Shown in pieces: positions 63,879 through 64,000 of a stretch of DNA of 64,000 nt. Numbering within the stretch: position 1 is the first letter of the stretch; the number at the start of each line of letters is the position of its first letter. This stretch comes from Romboutsia_C sp015668195 (lineage in GTDB: Bacteria > Bacillota > Clostridia > Peptostreptococcales > Peptostreptococcaceae), in NCBI RefSeq assembly GCF_015668195.1, contig NZ_JADPFC010000001.1:744001-808000 (forward strand), given 5' to 3'. The notes below the pieces were generated by a model. That model had not been told where the DNA came from and ran no database searches. It worked only from the letters and a program-made list of their open reading frames with translations. The translations under genes and the position numbers were made by a program.

Positions 63879-64000
63879 ATGAAAAAGAAAGTATTATTTT
63901 TAGCAATTATTTTTATATTTATAATAACAATAGGTAATTGCATTTATTCTAAAAATGATCAACTATCTAAAAGAGAAAAGGTAGAGGACTTTGAGTATGT
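63879..64000 (+). CDS. Secreted protein, start only (probably S41 peptidase)
   Basis: The first 40 codons are seen before the window ends. A basic N-terminus and a hydrophobic segment (VLFLAIIFIFIITIG) form a signal peptide with a Cys (N-C) shortly after, possibly a lipoprotein. The following SKREKVEDFEYV resembles the start of clostridial S41 C-terminal-processing peptidases (KEEKLEDFEYLY). AAGGATGTGAACTAG precedes the ATG. The family is tentative. Confidence 0.5.
   Translation, partial: MKKKVLFLAIIFIFIITIGNCIYSKNDQLSKREKVEDFEY

Noticed and set aside
1..64000. CRISPR arrays, tRNA or rRNA genes, phage structural genes, insertion sequences
   Set aside because: No regularly spaced repeats, no rRNA or tRNA signatures and no transposase frame were seen; the Mor-like gene alone does not indicate a prophage.

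Overview
The window comes from an AT-rich, low-GC Firmicute of the class Clostridia, most likely Peptostreptococcaceae (Romboutsia, Paraclostridium or Clostridioides relatives). The evidence is strong AGGAGG-type ribosome sites, A/T-ending codons, the gene repertoire and dense U-tailed hairpin terminators. The genus is inference. No rRNA, tRNA, CRISPR array or intact insertion sequence was seen.

1-13.1 kb is a defence and decay region. It holds a type I restriction-modification locus (hsdM cut by the left edge, then hsdS), an RnlA/RnlB-type RNase LS toxin-antitoxin pair and a solitary GHKL ATPase. Wreckage of a DUF457 membrane protein and a DUF3427 helicase follows, then intact prfC, an McrB/McrC pair whose AAA+ domain carries an inserted PUA/EVE-like segment, and a truncated Nudix gene.

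13.3-19.6 kb is a mixed stretch: NhaC antiporter, YkgJ-type Cys-cluster protein, Mor-like regulator, a branched-chain aminotransferase homologue that appears to have lost its PLP-lysine segment, arginase and a broken tryptophan transporter. Between arginase and that transporter lies the most interesting object in the window. It is a 54-codon zinc-ribbon gene with an in-frame TGA inside a Cys-TGA-Gly-Gly context, followed by a hairpin closely resembling the E. coli fdhF SECIS apical loop. It is a candidate small selenoprotein.

19.6-25.5 kb is a complete biotin locus (bioB-D-A-Y-W-F) using free pimelate through BioW, with a BirA-like operator over the promoter. 25.5-35 kb carries purine, amino-acid and peptide functions: adenosine deaminase, MFS transporter, AGCS symporter, RocB-like M20 peptidase, flavodoxin-ferredoxin fusion and APC permease. 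36-39.1 kb is a cbiMNQO cobalt importer on the minus strand behind a cobalamin riboswitch and a terminator.

39.2-46.6 kb has two YtrA-type GntR loci, each with a long perfect palindrome at its promoter, a CPBP protease, and an ECF sigma factor with a DUF4179 membrane partner. 47.2-62.5 kb is a hemicellulose/xyloside locus: two AraC regulators, GH5, GH43 and GH31 glycosidases, two GPH sugar symporters, a LacI repressor with two operators, xylulokinase, a DUF4867 protein and a fucose-isomerase-family enzyme that may replace the absent XylA. The right end has a GIY-YIG protein, two more gene remnants and the start of a secreted protein, probably an S41 peptidase.
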